From: Mariniblastus sp.
Lineage (GTDB): Bacteria; Planctomycetota; Planctomycetia; Pirellulales; Pirellulaceae
Assembly: GCA_022447555.1 (NCBI GenBank)
Contig: JAKVBF010000011.1
Location: forward strand, 124,001 to 188,000
Direction of reading: 5' to 3'
DNA length: 64,000 nt
Part shown: piece after piece, positions 48,928 through 59,194 of the stretch
How the letters are laid out: every line of letters begins with the position of its first letter
Numbering within the stretch: the first letter of the stretch is position 1
Notes under the pieces: model-generated
What the model saw: only the letters and a program-made list of their open reading frames with translations
Database searches by the model: none
Told to the model about the DNA's origin: nothing
Made by a program: the position numbers and the translations under genes

Positions 48928-51849
48928 TCAACTCAAAAACAAAAACTCATTGGCATTCAACAAAGCACGACAAAATGCCGCGAGACCGTGGTTGTTGATC
49001 AAATCAATTGAATCCTCGAGCTCTTCTTCGGTCGGCCTTCGTAGGAACGCTAACTCAAACGCGTGTCGGACCTGACGCTCTACCGAAGCACCACTCTCAC
49101 GCTCCAGTCGCCCTTTTAAGAAACTTGCTTGCTCTAGCATGAACTTACTGTTCAGGAGGTTCAATGCCTGCAACGCGGTCGTTGAGCGGTTCCGTTTCGG
49201 AATCGTCTGGCCACCATCGGGGCAGTCGAACACCCCAAATACGGCGTCCTGCTCCTGACGGATTTTTGTCATGTAAATCATTCTTCTGAAATGTTCAGGC
49301 TTGAACTCCTTCAACGGAAAATAATGGTGAACATTTTCCCGATCAATCTCGAATAGCAGGAAACCCGGGCCACCCGCTTTGGGATTCAGCTTGCCGGACA
49401 ACTGAAGAACACAATCGCGAATGGCTTCCGCCTCAAGACGGCGAGGGGGGAACCGCCATAAGAATTTGCAATCTGCATCCAAGCGAGCGGGGGCCGCTCG
49501 AGGAGTGCTAGATTGCCGATACGTACTCGACTTCAGAATCAGCCGATGGAGCCACTTGAGAGACCAGCCATTCTCCATAAACTGCCACGCCATCCAATCC
49601 AACAACTCCGGATGGGTTGGCTTAAAACCGTTCTCCCCAAAGTCGCTTGGGGTCGCCACCAGTCCCGTCCCGAAATGATATTGCCAGACTCGATTGACAA
49701 TTACCCGAGCCGTAAGCGGGTTCGACGGATCCACAATCCATTCGGCCAACTTCAAGCGACGTTCAGGCTCTGGGGTTTGGGCCTTTAAACCGAGTGTCCC
49801 CATGACCGTCAACGTGTCGGGGATGACTATTTCTCGGGGGTCCGACGGATCACCACGGTGCAAACGACGGATTTCTTGAGAAGGCCCAAAGACTCCAACG
49901 TAACCCATCGGATTGGTAGCATTTAATTCGGCTATCTGTTTGCGCAGCTCGACAATATCCGCGAACGCGGCCTGAGCCGCGGTGGCATCCTCACCCGAAA
50001 GTCGTGCGATAAACGCATTCTCGGGCTCTTTACCATTCACGAGAAAGGGCTTACGATCCGACGAACTTGAAACGGTCTGCCACGTTTTCCCATCTTTGGA
50101 TACGTTAATCTCGTAATCAATCGGCAACCGGTCACCCCAAGTTCCGGTTCGATCTCGCCCCCAATCCACGCGATCGATTTCGCTGATTACCGGCAACTCA
50201 ATTTGGACCCAACCGTCTATTTGATCACAGATCCAACTGTGATCGTTACCGTATAACCCGTCATTTATATGCTTCAAAAGGTGCTTCGGGTTATTTGCGT
50301 AATCTCCCGATGAGGAGGGGACGCTGCCTAGACTGGCCAACGCGATATTGACCCCTCCGGAAAAGATTTCCAGCTCATCGAGGCACGGTTCGCCCGAATT
50401 AGTTTGTTGTATCTTAAAACGAATGTACTTAGCGAGAACGGGATTAAAATGATCCGTATTGTGCTTGGGATTGACCGCCTCCAAAGCAGGACCGTTTGCC
50501 GGATTTGCCTGGGCGGCTTTCGTTCGCCATTGAGCCAATTGAGCCAGGCTTTGTGATAATTTAGCAAGCTTATCTGACCGAGCAGCTTTCTTTGCAGTTG
50601 AAAGCTTGTTCTTTAGAACCCTCTCACCATGTTGAACGCCTGAAAAAATAGCCTGTAGCGCGTAATAATCTTTTTGGAGAATGGCATCAAACTTGTGATT
50701 ATGGCACCGCGCGCAAGCCACGGTTAAGCCCAAAAAAGAGGCACTGGTTGTGTGTACATAATCCGCTAGTTCATCCTGACGCTGCATCAAGGTCAAATTC
50801 ACATCGGGGCTTTTGACGATATCATTGGGGCCACCCACCAGGAATCCTGTCGCTTCATCAACGCCCAAAACGTCACCCGCCAACTGCTCACGAACAAAGT
50901 CACGATACGATTTATCCTGATTCAATGCCTCAATCACATAATCTCGATAGTGATACGCGTTCGCCCGATCACGATTGACTTCGTAGCCCGTCGATTCACC
51001 GAACCGTACAACATCCAACCAGTGCCGGGCCCACCGCTCCCCGTAATGGGAATGTTCCAAAACCGATTCCACCAGCGACTCATAAGCAGCAGGTGAAAAA
51101 TCGTTGGTGAATTCAAGAACGGATTCAGGAGTTGGTTGAAGGCCGTGTAAATCAAGATAAAGTCGCCGGATAAGCGAAACCGGATCTGTCTGAGGAGATG
51201 GTGTGAGTCCTTGCTCTTTTAATTTGATCGCGATGAACTGGTCGATTGGATTGACGATCGGGAAAATCGCTTCAGGCCAGTCCCCAACCTCTGGCGGGCC
51301 GGTCTTGCGGATCGGCTGAAAAGCCCAATGTTCCGTCGTGATTTCATTTTGCCCCTTTCCACTGAGGTGTTCCGGCCATGCGGCGCCCTGATCAACCCAT
51401 CGCACCAGTGTATCGATCTCCTTCGATGTAAGAGATGCCCCAGAGCCCACCGGTGGCATCGTCATATCAGGGTCATCCCCCGTGACGTAGCCGATCAAAT
51501 CGCTGGTTTTGCTGTCACCCGCTGAGATGGGTGGCACTCCATAGTCCCCACCCTTCATCGCTCGGTCTCTGACGTCCAACCGATAGTTACTCTCCTGCTT
51601 GGAGGGCCCGTGACAGGAATAGCAGTGGTTCTTCAGTATAGGCTGAACCTCAGTCTCAAAATCAACCCGACCGGTAGTGGGAGACAAACCATCGGAGATT
51701 GATTGGCCAACTATCGGGCTGACCAACGGGCTGGCAAGAAAAAAGAATACCGGGAACCAAGTCTTAGTCCGGGTCACGTTGAAATAGGTCAACCGCAATC
51801 GAGTAAACATCGTTCCATCAGGTTGCTGTCGCCGCTGGAAGAACGTCAT
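48928..51849 (-). CDS. PSD1-cytochrome c/DUF1549/DUF1553 protein with an F5/8-type insert
   Basis: A 973-residue periplasmic protein. After a signal region, CYSCH at 76-80 (heme c attachment, PSD1 domain) has the usual MPP downstream. DUF1549 spans about 190-400 (RWARHWLDVVRFGESTGYEVNRDR; CARCHNHKFDAI). A galactose-binding or discoidin (F5/8 C)-like domain at about 460-620 (KYIRFKIQQ; WVQIELPVISEIDRVDWGRDRTG) interrupts the usual order. DUF1553 (ARVIVNRVWQYHFGTGL) occupies the C-terminal half. The family is thought to couple to DUF1501 at the cell envelope. The F5/8 domain suggests carbohydrate binding. The start could also be the Met at residue 14. Confidence 0.88.
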   Translation of the reverse strand: MTFFQRRQQPDGTMFTRLRLTYFNVTRTKTWFPVFFFLASPLVSPIVGQSISDGLSPTTGRVDFETEVQPILKNHCYSCHGPSKQESNYRLDVRDRAMKGGDYGVPPISAGDSKTSDLIGYVTGDDPDMTMPPVGSGASLTSKEIDTLVRWVDQGAAWPEHLSGKGQNEITTEHWAFQPIRKTGPPEVGDWPEAIFPIVNPIDQFIAIKLKEQGLTPSPQTDPVSLIRRLYLDLHGLQPTPESVLEFTNDFSPAAYESLVESVLEHSHYGERWARHWLDVVRFGESTGYEVNRDRANAYHYRDYVIEALNQDKSYRDFVREQLAGDVLGVDEATGFLVGGPNDIVKSPDVNLTLMQRQDELADYVHTTSASFLGLTVACARCHNHKFDAILQKDYYALQAIFSGVQHGERVLKNKLSTAKKAARSDKLAKLSQSLAQLAQWRTKAAQANPANGPALEAVNPKHNTDHFNPVLAKYIRFKIQQTNSGEPCLDELEIFSGGVNIALASLGSVPSSSGDYANNPKHLLKHINDGLYGNDHSWICDQIDGWVQIELPVISEIDRVDWGRDRTGTWGDRLPIDYEINVSKDGKTWQTVSSSSDRKPFLVNGKEPENAFIARLSGEDATAAQAAFADIVELRKQIAELNATNPMGYVGVFGPSQEIRRLHRGDPSDPREIVIPDTLTVMGTLGLKAQTPEPERRLKLAEWIVDPSNPLTARVIVNRVWQYHFGTGLVATPSDFGENGFKPTHPELLDWMAWQFMENGWSLKWLHRLILKSSTYRQSSTPRAAPARLDADCKFLWRFPPRRLEAEAIRDCVLQLSGKLNPKAGGPGFLLFEIDRENVHHYFPLKEFKPEHFRRMIYMTKIRQEQDAVFGVFDCPDGGQTIPKRNRSTTALQALNLLNSKFMLEQASFLKGRLERESGASVERQVRHAFELAFLRRPTEEELEDSIDLINNHGLAAFCRALLNANEFLFLS

Positions 51850-51888
51850 TCGTCATACCGATTCAAATATCCGAACAAACCAATTACA

Positions 51889-53346
51889 TCAAACCAGTAT
51901 ATCACTCAAGACCTTGCCATGCACGTCTGTCAAACGAAAGTCCCGACCCTGAAATCGATAGGTCAGACGCTTATGATCAACCCCAAATTGATGCAACATG
52001 GTTGCATGGAGGTCATGAACTTGACAAACATTTTCTACCGACGCATAGCCCAACTCGTCTGTGTTGCCATAACTCACACCGGGCTTGATTCCGCCGCCGG
52101 CCATCCACAAAGAAAAACCTTTAATGTGATGATCTCGTCCACTCCCTTGAGCCATTGGAGTCCTCCCAAACTCACCACCCCAAATCACAAGCGTCTCGTC
52201 AAGCATCCCTCGTTGTTTCAGGTCCTTAATCAATGCTGCCGAAGCTTGATCCACATGCTTGGCTGTCACCTCGATCCCTTTTTTAATGCCTCCATGATGA
52301 TCCCATCCACGGTGATAGAGTTGAATGAATCGGACGCCGCGTTCGGCCAAACGCCTGGCTAACAGACAGTTGGAGGCGAAGGAACCATCGCCACCACGAG
52401 TCCCATACATGTCCAGAACATGCTCGGGCTCATCCTCAATATCCACCAACTGGGGCACCGACATCTGCATTTTGAAAGCCAACTCGTACTGCGCAATTCG
52501 CGTCAGCAGTTCATTATCCCGCAACGTTTCATTACCAAGCTGGTTCATCGATCGAACCGCGTCGATCACATCTCGCTGCCGCCGTGCATCCACGCCAGAA
52601 GGATTCTTAACATAGAGTACCGGATCGCCTTTGGAACGGAATTCAACCCCCTGAAACCGACTAGGTAAAAAACCGCTATGCCATTGGCGCGAAGCGATCG
52701 GCTGGGATTGTCCTCCTCCCACCGACGTCAAAACCACATATCCGGGAAGATCATCACATTCGCTTCCCAGCCCGTAGAGCAACCAAGAACCCATCGAGGG
52801 TCGGCCACCAATAATCGAGCCTGTGTTCATCAATGTATGAGCTGGGTCGTGATTGATCTGAGCGGTCTCCATCGAACGCACAATACAAATATCATCGGCG
52901 ATTGACTGAATATTTGGTAACACGTCGGAAATCATCTGTCCCGATTCACCGGATGCCGTGAAATTCTGTTGTGGCCCAAGGCACTTGAGACGCTCGCGCT
53001 GCCCCTGCAATTGAGCAATTTGCTGACCTTCGGTGAATGATTTGGGCATGGGCTGACCATTCATTTCAGCCAGCTTAGGCTTGTAATCCAATGTCTCCAG
53101 ATGCGACGGACCACCTGCCATGTATAGGTGGATGACCCGTTTAATTTTTTGCGGATAATGGAGGCGATCAAGGATTCCGGTCCATTGGGAATCCCCATCT
53201 TGCCTTTGAGCGAGCGATCGGCTTCCGCGAGCCGAATCAGATAACATCATCCCCAACGCCACGGAACCCAACCCCGCACTGCTCCGACGCAAAAACGTTC
53301 GGCGATTTTGCTTAAGGACCAAGTCTTCGAAGGCATCACTCATCAA
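51889..53346 (-). CDS. DUF1501-domain secreted protein, copy B
   Basis: A 485-residue paralogue of the DUF1501 protein at 47443, with the same blocks: HLYMAGGPSHLETLDYKPKL, GQPMPKS, GRTPMAQGSGRDHHIKGFSLWMAGGGIKPG, DLHATMLHQFGVDHKRLTY and [10 protein letters not shown]. The N-terminus carries NRRTFLRRSSAG, a twin-arginine signal. It follows its PSD1 partner by 6 bp, and the second PSD1 gene begins 39 bp downstream. The four genes run in one direction as PSD1-DUF1501-PSD1-DUF1501, which looks like a duplicated pair. Confidence 0.88.
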   Translation of the reverse strand: MMSDAFEDLVLKQNRRTFLRRSSAGLGSVALGMMLSDSARGSRSLAQRQDGDSQWTGILDRLHYPQKIKRVIHLYMAGGPSHLETLDYKPKLAEMNGQPMPKSFTEGQQIAQLQGQRERLKCLGPQQNFTASGESGQMISDVLPNIQSIADDICIVRSMETAQINHDPAHTLMNTGSIIGGRPSMGSWLLYGLGSECDDLPGYVVLTSVGGGQSQPIASRQWHSGFLPSRFQGVEFRSKGDPVLYVKNPSGVDARRQRDVIDAVRSMNQLGNETLRDNELLTRIAQYELAFKMQMSVPQLVDIEDEPEHVLDMYGTRGGDGSFASNCLLARRLAERGVRFIQLYHRGWDHHGGIKKGIEVTAKHVDQASAALIKDLKQRGMLDETLVIWGGEFGRTPMAQGSGRDHHIKGFSLWMAGGGIKPGVSYGNTDELGYASVENVCQVHDLHATMLHQFGVDHKRLTYRFQGRDFRLTDVHGKVLSDILV

Positions 53347-53352
53347 CGCACC

Positions 53353-56300
53353 TTAGTTCCGAGTTACAAATTCATGAAGGTTCATCACTGTCCTCGCCAC
53401 CGACGTCCACGCCGCTAACTCTGCCTTAGAAACATCTACCGGTACTTCCGACACCCCCGTCGCGATCAGTAGTTCTGCCTGCTTGGGAGCCGACTGATAG
53501 TGCGCCAAGTGAGATTGATACAACTGAATTAACACGTCTCTTTCCTGAGATCTGGGGTGACGTGACAAGGCCCGCCGGAACAATTGGTCGACCCGATCCG
53601 CAACCGTTGACTGAGGTTCCTGCAAAGCTAATTCCGCCAATTTCCTCGCGGATTCAACGAAACTAGGATCGTTCAGTAAGACCAAGGCGCCCACCGGTGT
53701 GTTGGACCTTGGACGGTCACAGGCACATTCTTCACGAGAAGGTGCATCAAATGCCTTCATTGCGGGATGCAAAAACTGCCGCTGCCAATGTGTATACAAA
53801 CCGCGGCGAAACTGGTTTTCCCCCGTATCGGCCACGTACTTCCTCGCTGGAAAATTCAAATGTCGATACAAACCAGCGGGTTGATAAGGCTTCGCGCTTC
53901 GCCCCCCGATTTCACGATTCAACAAGTCACTGACCGCTAACGCATTATCGCGAATCAACTCTGCCTCGATTCGATAGCGCGACTGTCTGGCCAGCAAGCG
54001 GTTATAGGGGTCTGTTTCCATCAGATCGTCTCGTTCCGCCGAAGACTGCTTGTAGGTTTTACTGGTGACCAATTCTTTCACGATCGATTTCACATCCCAG
54101 CCGGAATCCATAAAATCTTGTGCCAATCGATCTAACAGCTCCGGATGAGAGGGAGGTTCCCCCTGAGCTCCTAAATCGTCTAGGACTTTGGATAGGCCGG
54201 TGCCAAAGTATAGTTTCCACAATCGATTGACAAAAACTCGGGCGGTTAAAGGGTTATCTTTGGAAACAATCCAATTGGCTAGATCCAATCGGTTGAGACG
54301 TTTTCCCTGAGTATTTTCGATCGCTCCAAATAGCTCTGGAATGGCTGGTTGAACGACTTCGCCTGACTGATCCATCCAATTACCTCTAGGCAAAACCCGC
54401 ATTTCCCGGGGCGGAACGGCCACCGTCACCAGACTGGTTCGCGTATGGGCTTTGACGAGCTCTTCCCGTTGTTTCTCAAGATCCCCCATCTTTTTTCGCG
54501 AGGGTTCCAGCTTGGGTGCGACCGAAAAATAATACTCTTTCACCGCTTGGTTTTGCTCCTCGGATCGATCCGCGGACGACACCTGAATCAGCTCTTTAAT
54601 CTCGGCGGGCAAGCTTTGAAACGGATCCGCCGTCGCATCACTCGCGGACGTCGTACCGATTCGAAAGCGACCCAAAATATGATTCCCTGACCCGTGATAT
54701 TGATGCATCACCACCGTAACCGTTTCGGGCTGAGTTAGTGCTAAGGGCTCTGCAAACTGGGCCACCCACTCGTTCGCCTGACCGTGCTGGGGCATGACTG
54801 CCCAGCCGAAGGTTGGGCCGTGCTTGTCTCGATCAATCGCACTTTCGGCAGACCATTTTTTATAAGGATTACTTTCAGCCGAGGCCATCTGCTCAAATGT
54901 CGCAGATGCGTCAACGAGCTCGATATCGACCTCAGCCATTTCCGGCGGCCATAAATCGACCACCTTCTTGAGTGTCTCCATTTCTTGCCGATGGTCTCCT
55001 TGAACGACTCTTAATTGTGTCACCACAAAATTTCCATTGCCCGCTCGGCCGGGGCCCCGTTGTGGCAGCGAGGGATCAGGCAAAACCTCCAGCCGCAATG
55101 CACGATGCACGCCCGCGGGCAAATCCAAAGTTACGAGGTAACAATCTTCGTCGGTCACAGGCCCGGTCATCAATACCGAGTCGTCCTTCAAAACCTTGTA
55201 TTCTGTCCCGTGGTAAGTCTGAAGGTCCAAAGGACGAAGATGATTCCAAGTAAAAGCTCGATCCCGAATACCAGCTTCCCAATTTTCTTGGTCCCCCGTC
55301 AATGCATCAGCTTGGGCCGCCATCGCCGTTTTTAACTGACCTATCTGTCGCTCTAGTGGCTTGACCAACTCAGCCAGCTCTGCGTCCGGCACATCAACAC
55401 GAGGCCCCCAGTCACCCGTCGTATTGGCACCCGAATAAAGTCCTCGCTCCTTTATATCCGCGAAGAACGCCGCAAAGGAATAAAAATCCTTGGCGGTAAA
55501 CGGATCAAATTTATGGTCATGGCACTCTGCACAACCCAAAGTGACGCCCAGCCAAACCGAGGCTGTCGTCCGCACTCGGTCGGCCGCGTACTTCGTCAAG
55601 TACTCTTCGGGTTGCACACCCCCTTCGGCCGACATCATTCCTAAACGATTGTAACCGGAGGCGATTTGCTGCTCGATGGTCGCATCCTGCAGTAAGTCTC
55701 CTGCAATTTGCTCTCGAGTGAACTGATCAAAGGGGCGATTTGAATTGAACGAATCGATGACATAATCACGATAGGGAGACACGCTCATATCCTGATCGCC
55801 GTGATACCCTACCGTGTCCGCGTATCGCACCTGATCCAGCCAGAAAATCGCCAGTCGTTCACCGAAATGAGGAGACGCCAGCAGCTGATCAACCTGTTTC
55901 TCGTAAGCGTTCGGTGACACGTCGGCAAGGTAGGTATCCACCTGTTCGGGCGTAGGAGGCAACCCAACCAAATCAAAATAAAGCCGCCTGAGTAATACGA
56001 TTTTATCGGCTGACTTTGACGGTTTCAGGTTTCGATCCTGAAGCCCAGCGAGCACGCCCTGATCGATGTAGCTCTCTTTACTAGCAACCGACGCTGACGG
56101 CGGTGCTACGGGAAGCCAGGCCCAATGCTTTTGCCAAAGGGCGCCTTCTTCAACCCAGCGTTTCAATAACGCCTTATCCGCGGGTGACAGTTTTTTGCGA
56201 TGATCTAGGGGCGGCATCACCTCGTCGGGATCATCGGAGAGAACGCGTTCGATCAGCTCGCTTAATTCTGGTTTTCCCGGAACGATTGCCGAATAACCAC

Positions 56301-56556
56301 CACGGTCGGCCAGCGCTTCAGCTTGAGTGTCCAATCGTAAATCAGCTTGGCGCTGGTTTTCATCCGGGCCATGACAAGCATAACAATTGTCCGAAAGAAT
56401 CGGCCGAATGTCCCGGTTGAATTCAACAGGCAATTCCTCGGCCGTAAGCGCCCCACTAACAAACAACAAAGCAAGCTGACAACTGGTCAGCCATCGACTC
56501 TGACGATACCCTTGCATCATTGGCGTCCATTCAGGAAACGGCAAACGGTCAAACAC
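53353..56556 (-). CDS. PSD1-cytochrome c/DUF1549/DUF1553 protein, long copy
   Basis: A 1067-residue paralogue heading the four-gene group. CYACH lies at 58-62, with MPP and HRKKLSP downstream. DUF1549 includes FWLDQVRYADTVGYHGDQD and CAECHDHKFDPF at about 230-350. DUF1553 shows ARVFVNRLWKLYFGTGL and CACDRPRSNTPVGALVLL. Between them a beta-rich 200-residue stretch replaces the F5/8 domain seen in the other copy. The usual N-terminus probably begins at the Met at residue 13, giving a signal peptide (CQLALLFVSGALTAEE). Confidence 0.9.
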   Translation of the reverse strand: MFDRLPFPEWTPMMQGYRQSRWLTSCQLALLFVSGALTAEELPVEFNRDIRPILSDNCYACHGPDENQRQADLRLDTQAEALADRGGYSAIVPGKPELSELIERVLSDDPDEVMPPLDHRKKLSPADKALLKRWVEEGALWQKHWAWLPVAPPSASVASKESYIDQGVLAGLQDRNLKPSKSADKIVLLRRLYFDLVGLPPTPEQVDTYLADVSPNAYEKQVDQLLASPHFGERLAIFWLDQVRYADTVGYHGDQDMSVSPYRDYVIDSFNSNRPFDQFTREQIAGDLLQDATIEQQIASGYNRLGMMSAEGGVQPEEYLTKYAADRVRTTASVWLGVTLGCAECHDHKFDPFTAKDFYSFAAFFADIKERGLYSGANTTGDWGPRVDVPDAELAELVKPLERQIGQLKTAMAAQADALTGDQENWEAGIRDRAFTWNHLRPLDLQTYHGTEYKVLKDDSVLMTGPVTDEDCYLVTLDLPAGVHRALRLEVLPDPSLPQRGPGRAGNGNFVVTQLRVVQGDHRQEMETLKKVVDLWPPEMAEVDIELVDASATFEQMASAESNPYKKWSAESAIDRDKHGPTFGWAVMPQHGQANEWVAQFAEPLALTQPETVTVVMHQYHGSGNHILGRFRIGTTSASDATADPFQSLPAEIKELIQVSSADRSEEQNQAVKEYYFSVAPKLEPSRKKMGDLEKQREELVKAHTRTSLVTVAVPPREMRVLPRGNWMDQSGEVVQPAIPELFGAIENTQGKRLNRLDLANWIVSKDNPLTARVFVNRLWKLYFGTGLSKVLDDLGAQGEPPSHPELLDRLAQDFMDSGWDVKSIVKELVTSKTYKQSSAERDDLMETDPYNRLLARQSRYRIEAELIRDNALAVSDLLNREIGGRSAKPYQPAGLYRHLNFPARKYVADTGENQFRRGLYTHWQRQFLHPAMKAFDAPSREECACDRPRSNTPVGALVLLNDPSFVESARKLAELALQEPQSTVADRVDQLFRRALSRHPRSQERDVLIQLYQSHLAHYQSAPKQAELLIATGVSEVPVDVSKAELAAWTSVARTVMNLHEFVTRN

Positions 56557-56589
56557 TGTGTTTAGTTTAATGCAAACTGCTACGAGCGG

Positions 56590-57693
56590 TTAATCTTGAT
56601 GGTGCCCACTGAAGAAAAATCCGAGGACTTTCCGAATTTCATCTGGCAATACAGGTAAATCAGCCCGCGGTAGAAGATAGGTCGACAAATTGAAAAGATC
56701 CAAAAACACGCGATTTTGACGGGTCGTTTGACTCAAGTAGTCGTGACCCGATGATCCTCCCGTCCCAATTTTCGTGCCCAACATTCGTTGCACCATAATT
56801 GCATGACGTTGGCGCCACGTCGTGAACAACTCATCGATATCGACTAGGAGGGTCAGATATCGAAATGGCGAGTACAGCATCGGCTCGTCTCGGTAGAGAT
56901 GAATGAATAACGCCGCTAAGAAACCATGGTGGGACAAACGAAACTCACCCGCTTTTCGCAGTTCTTCGAAATCATCCTTGCGCAACAACGACAGAAACCT
57001 GAGTCGTGTGGCTTCGGCCCCTGCTAACTGAAACTCTTTTTCCCGATCGGTTAACGTTGGGTTGGATTGAATGATCTCCATATCTGAACGCAACATCTTT
57101 TCAACCGCCTCAGCATATACGGTCCAGAAATCAAAATTTCCGTACTTCATAAAAGGCATTCGTTGCAACCACTGATCGGTTAACTGCAGAAGACTCGGCT
57201 GATCTTCCAGACGATCTAGTGTCTCACGATCTTCGTCTTTCAAACGAGAATGAAAAAACTCACGGTCGGGAGGAATCCTATCATGCCGTTTGATCCCCAA
57301 CATGATTTCAATCTGTTTGAACTGAATACTCTGAAATCCAGATGCCGGCACGAGCAGATCCCGGAACTCTAGGAAATCAAGTGGAGTCATCGTCTGGATA
57401 ATGTCAATCTGCTGTACCAATAACCGCTGAATCGATTTGATCCTGGCAAGACGGTGGAGCACCACCCCCATTTTCTTATCTTCGACGACCGGGTCATCAA
57501 AAACATTAATCACCGAACGGAGTTCAAAGACAATTTGCTTGAACCACAATTCGTAAGCTTGGTGCGTGATGATGAATAGCATCTCATCATGGGCAGGTTT
57601 ACCTACCAGCTCGCTTTCGAGCTGTTGAGCAGCCAGTATTTTATCGAGCTGCAAGTACTCTCCGTAGTAAACCTGCTTGTTCCTCGCTGCCAT
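56590..57693 (-). CDS. kynA: Tryptophan 2,3-dioxygenase
   Basis: Heme enzyme that opens the tryptophan indole ring to N-formylkynurenine, the first step of the kynurenine pathway. At 367 residues it is longer than the roughly 280 of many bacterial versions but close to eukaryotic ones. The signature blocks are HQAYELWFKQI, LVPASGFQSIQFKQIE and RQRHAIMVQRMLGTKIGTGGSSGHDYL (heme His and substrate site). KMO and kynureninase follow in the window at 62140-64000. Formamidase (kynB) is not seen. The Gfo/Idh gene lies 9 bp upstream on the same strand. Confidence 0.95.
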   Translation of the reverse strand: MAARNKQVYYGEYLQLDKILAAQQLESELVGKPAHDEMLFIITHQAYELWFKQIVFELRSVINVFDDPVVEDKKMGVVLHRLARIKSIQRLLVQQIDIIQTMTPLDFLEFRDLLVPASGFQSIQFKQIEIMLGIKRHDRIPPDREFFHSRLKDEDRETLDRLEDQPSLLQLTDQWLQRMPFMKYGNFDFWTVYAEAVEKMLRSDMEIIQSNPTLTDREKEFQLAGAEATRLRFLSLLRKDDFEELRKAGEFRLSHHGFLAALFIHLYRDEPMLYSPFRYLTLLVDIDELFTTWRQRHAIMVQRMLGTKIGTGGSSGHDYLSQTTRQNRVFLDLFNLSTYLLPRADLPVLPDEIRKVLGFFFSGHHQD

Positions 57694-57702
57694 CTATTTC
57701 CC

Positions 57703-58995
57703 TTATCCTGGTTTTGCGACTTCACGAGGTTGATAATCACCCCAAGCCCAATTTTCGGGGCCCAACTTCACGTCCGATTCGTGCAACTTGTCCCACTCGA
57801 TTTTTTTGCCCGTGTAGCTTGCCTCCCGACCCATGATGGCCATCAGCGTGCTCTTGCACATGTAATCGCCATTATTGATGGGTTGTCCCTGACGGATGCT
57901 ACGGAACAAGTGCACGTGTTCTACGTCGTACATGCTTGGTTTTTTCTGATCGAACTTCCACACTACATTCCCATTGGCATCACGAATCTCATGCTTGAGG
58001 ATTTTTGCAGTGCCTTCTGTTCCAACAATGTAGTCTTCAACATCGTTAAAACAGCCCGCCATTTGTCGGCAATACGAGTAAGCTTTCACTCCATTATCCC
58101 ACTCGTAGCAAGTCGAAAAATGATCGTAAATGTTTCCCCACTTAGGTTGCGTGCGAACCAACCGGCCACCACTCCCATAAGCAAGTGAAGGAGCCTCGTC
58201 ACCCATTAACCAAACGGCTTTGTCCAGAGAGTGAATATGCTGCTCGGCGATATGGTCACCCGAAAGCCAGTTGTAATACAACCAGTTTCGCATTTGGTAC
58301 TCCATCTCACTCCATTCAGGATTCTCTCCTCGATGCCAAAGTGTTCCCGTCAGGTAATTCTCTTGAATGGTGAGAATGTCTCCGATCAGCCCACCCTGTA
58401 TCTGTTCCATCGTGGCGCGAACCCCATCGTCGTACCGCCAACACAAGCCAGAAACGACACTCGTGCCCATCTCGGAAGCCATTTTACAGCTCTCTTCGAC
58501 GTGCCGAACACCTGGTGCATCGACCGCGACTGGTTTTTCACAAAACACGTGTTTCCCGGCCTCAACCGCTGCCCGTAGCTGGCTGGGCCGAAAGTAAGGC
58601 GGGGTCGCCAAAATCACTACATCCACATCCGAGTCGACCAAATTTTTTGCACAGTCGAAACCTGTAAATTGCCGCTCGGGAGTCACATTCATTCGGTCTT
58701 TGGCAAGTTTGTTTCGACCAAGAGATTTGAGGCAGACATCAATCCGATCCTGAAATGCGTCCGCAACAGCCGTCACTTCAGAATTGGAATCTGCCTTGAG
58801 CGCGTTAATGACAGCCCCGGTGCCTCGTCCGCCACACCCAACCAAGCCAATTCTCAATTTATCATCAACGCCAGTGTGATAACCAAAGGCAGTCGAGGGC
58901 TGGCTCACCAACGAGCCAACCAGCGAACCGGCCACGACCGTTTTTGCCGTTGATTTAATAAAACGTCGACGATCGGGTGACTTTCCAGTGGTCAT
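57703..58995 (-). CDS. Gfo/Idh/MocA-family oxidoreductase, Tat-exported
   Basis: A 430-residue NAD(P)-dependent dehydrogenase. The N-terminus DRRRFIKSTAKTVVAGSLVGSL is a twin-arginine signal, typical of planctomycete Gfo/Idh paralogues exported with a bound cofactor. The Rossmann part has RIGLVGCGGRGTGAVINA, VILATPPYFRPSQLRAAVEAGKHVFCEKPVA (EKP lysine), and SGLCWRYDDG. Sugar, inositol or amine substrates are possible; none is indicated. It precedes tryptophan dioxygenase on the same strand, but a functional link is not obvious. Confidence 0.88.
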   Translation of the reverse strand: MTTGKSPDRRRFIKSTAKTVVAGSLVGSLVSQPSTAFGYHTGVDDKLRIGLVGCGGRGTGAVINALKADSNSEVTAVADAFQDRIDVCLKSLGRNKLAKDRMNVTPERQFTGFDCAKNLVDSDVDVVILATPPYFRPSQLRAAVEAGKHVFCEKPVAVDAPGVRHVEESCKMASEMGTSVVSGLCWRYDDGVRATMEQIQGGLIGDILTIQENYLTGTLWHRGENPEWSEMEYQMRNWLYYNWLSGDHIAEQHIHSLDKAVWLMGDEAPSLAYGSGGRLVRTQPKWGNIYDHFSTCYEWDNGVKAYSYCRQMAGCFNDVEDYIVGTEGTAKILKHEIRDANGNVVWKFDQKKPSMYDVEHVHLFRSIRQGQPINNGDYMCKSTLMAIMGREASYTGKKIEWDKLHESDVKLGPENWAWGDYQPREVAKPG

Positions 58996-59194
58996 ATTAC
59001 AACTCCGTTTTGGGGGAGAGAGCTTACAAAGTACAAAATTTGATGATAACGTCCGCTATGAACCGCTCGCAAGCAGTGATCTTGTGATGATCCACATTGT
59101 TAGCGTAATAGTACGACCAATAGGTGGCAGAAACAACGGACTCCAGAAGGTGTTTTATTCAATGGCATTTATTAGAGCCTCCTATCCGATCAGG

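Noticed and set aside
51703-52362. 219-residue plus-strand frame opposite the DUF1501 and PSD1 genes
   Set aside because: It is the complement of two well-supported genes and has no domain.
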